A DNA stretch of 5,815 nucleotides, taken from positions 1 to 5,815 of the forward strand of contig JACADX010000047.1 of NCBI GenBank assembly GCA_013389125.1. Reading direction: 5' to 3'. The position numbers and the translations under genes were made by a program. Positions 5,408 through 5,815 of this stretch are shown piece by piece; position 1 is the first letter of the stretch, and every line of letters begins with the position of its first letter. This DNA is from Parvularculaceae bacterium (lineage in GTDB: Bacteria; Pseudomonadota; Alphaproteobacteria; Caulobacterales; Parvularculaceae). The notes beneath the pieces are model-generated. The model made no database searches. It saw only the letters and a program-made list of their open reading frames with translations, and was not told the origin of the DNA.

Positions 5408-5815
5408 CTACTGCGCGACCCCGAGAAGCGAATGAAAACTGTCGAGGCTCGATTCCACATTGCCGCGCGCAATGCCGAAATCGGCAATGTCGTATCGCGA
5501 CACGTAATAACCTTTCGGCGCTGGTCCGGTCGAAACGAATGCGTAGCTCGCGTTAAAGGCGTTGATGGCTTGTTGGCTGACCGAGGCCGCTGAAAACAGC
5601 GCGAAGGTCTGTGCGCCTACGCAGTTGGAGCCGGCGCCGCCGAGGCAAGCGGCCGGGACGATGAAGAAGATGATGCCATCGCGAACGGCGCGGATTTCGC
5701 TAGCGCCGTCCTGTTCATCAAGCACCGGACCGAGATTGGCGAGATCGAAATTCCGAACCGTTCCTGCGGGATTCGTTATCTCATACTGGACCTGCGCAAC
5801 CGCAATCCCCTGTGC
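5408..5815 (-). CDS. Hypothetical protein, 3' part, ending at an amber codon
   Basis: The frame is open from the right edge to TAG at 5410-5408, giving 135 visible residues. It contains no credible start of its own: the first GTG at 5725 is internal to a run of coding-like codons, so the gene very probably begins outside the window. The visible part includes a hydrophobic stretch (about 47-57, DGIIFFIVPAA), two cysteines eight residues apart (57 and 65, in ACLGGAGSNCVGAQ), Asn/Ala/Ser-rich sequence (SQQAINAFNASYAF) and a Tyr-rich segment (KGYYVSRYDIADFG). The paired cysteines and the Gly/Ala/Ser/Asn-rich make-up could fit an exported or surface protein, but I see no diagnostic motif and cannot name a family. 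It lies upstream of dgt in the same direction; erpA, the gene I would expect to find next to dgt in related genomes, is not there. See the next stretch (5407-5171) for a probable broken C-terminus. Confidence 0.6.
   Translation of the reverse strand, partial: AQGIAVAQVQYEITNPAGTVRNFDLANLGPVLDEQDGASEIRAVRDGIIFFIVPAACLGGAGSNCVGAQTFALFSAASVSQQAINAFNASYAFVSTGPAPKGYYVSRYDIADFGIARGNVESSLDSFHSLLGVAQ

Noticed and set aside
5459..5486. Two adjacent short dyads (attgc...gcaat and tgccga..tcggca)
   Set aside because: They lie within the coding-like frame of the right-hand gene, are short, and are readily produced by GC-rich codons.

Overview
The window is a GC-rich stretch of alphaproteobacterial chromosome. 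Its gene order and protein sequences point to the Hyphomicrobiales (Rhizobiales). A Methylocystaceae/Beijerinckiaceae-like host would fit, but that is only a guess. Every gene I can support lies on the minus strand, so transcription runs from right to left.

Layout in order of transcription: (1) 5815-5171, the 3' part of a gene I do not recognise. Its reading frame enters from beyond the right edge, meets an amber codon at 5410-5408, and then stays open and coding-like for 78 more codons to a second TAG at 5173-5171. (2) 5211-3934, dgt, an HD-domain deoxyguanosinetriphosphate triphosphohydrolase-like protein. (3) 3933-3748, a short gap with a 25-codon ORF coupled to the dgt stop and two small hairpins. 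(4) 3747-2896, a single-pass membrane protein with a C-terminal SPOR peptidoglycan-binding domain. (5) 2886-1864, nagZ, a cytoplasmic beta-N-acetylhexosaminidase. (6) 1805-954, scpA, and (7) 970-137, scpB, the kleisin and winged-helix partners of the SMC chromosome-condensation complex. (8) 79-1, the first 26 codons of tatA, a twin-arginine translocase subunit, which runs off the left edge.

This is the conserved alphaproteobacterial block dgt-(argS)-SPOR-nagZ-scpA-scpB-tatA, which links nucleotide housekeeping, envelope and division functions, chromosome condensation and protein export. The intervals are short (9 nt from SPOR to nagZ, 58 nt from nagZ to scpA, a 17-nt scpA/scpB overlap, 57 nt from scpB to tatA), which suggests co-transcription from the SPOR gene onward. 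The expected argS between dgt and the SPOR gene is missing.

I see no new system here. The two points most worth checking are the amber-interrupted frame at the right edge and the lost argS. Long plus-strand ORFs opposite dgt, nagZ and scpB are antisense shadows of high-GC genes. I see no RNA genes, CRISPR arrays, insertion sequences or long repeats.
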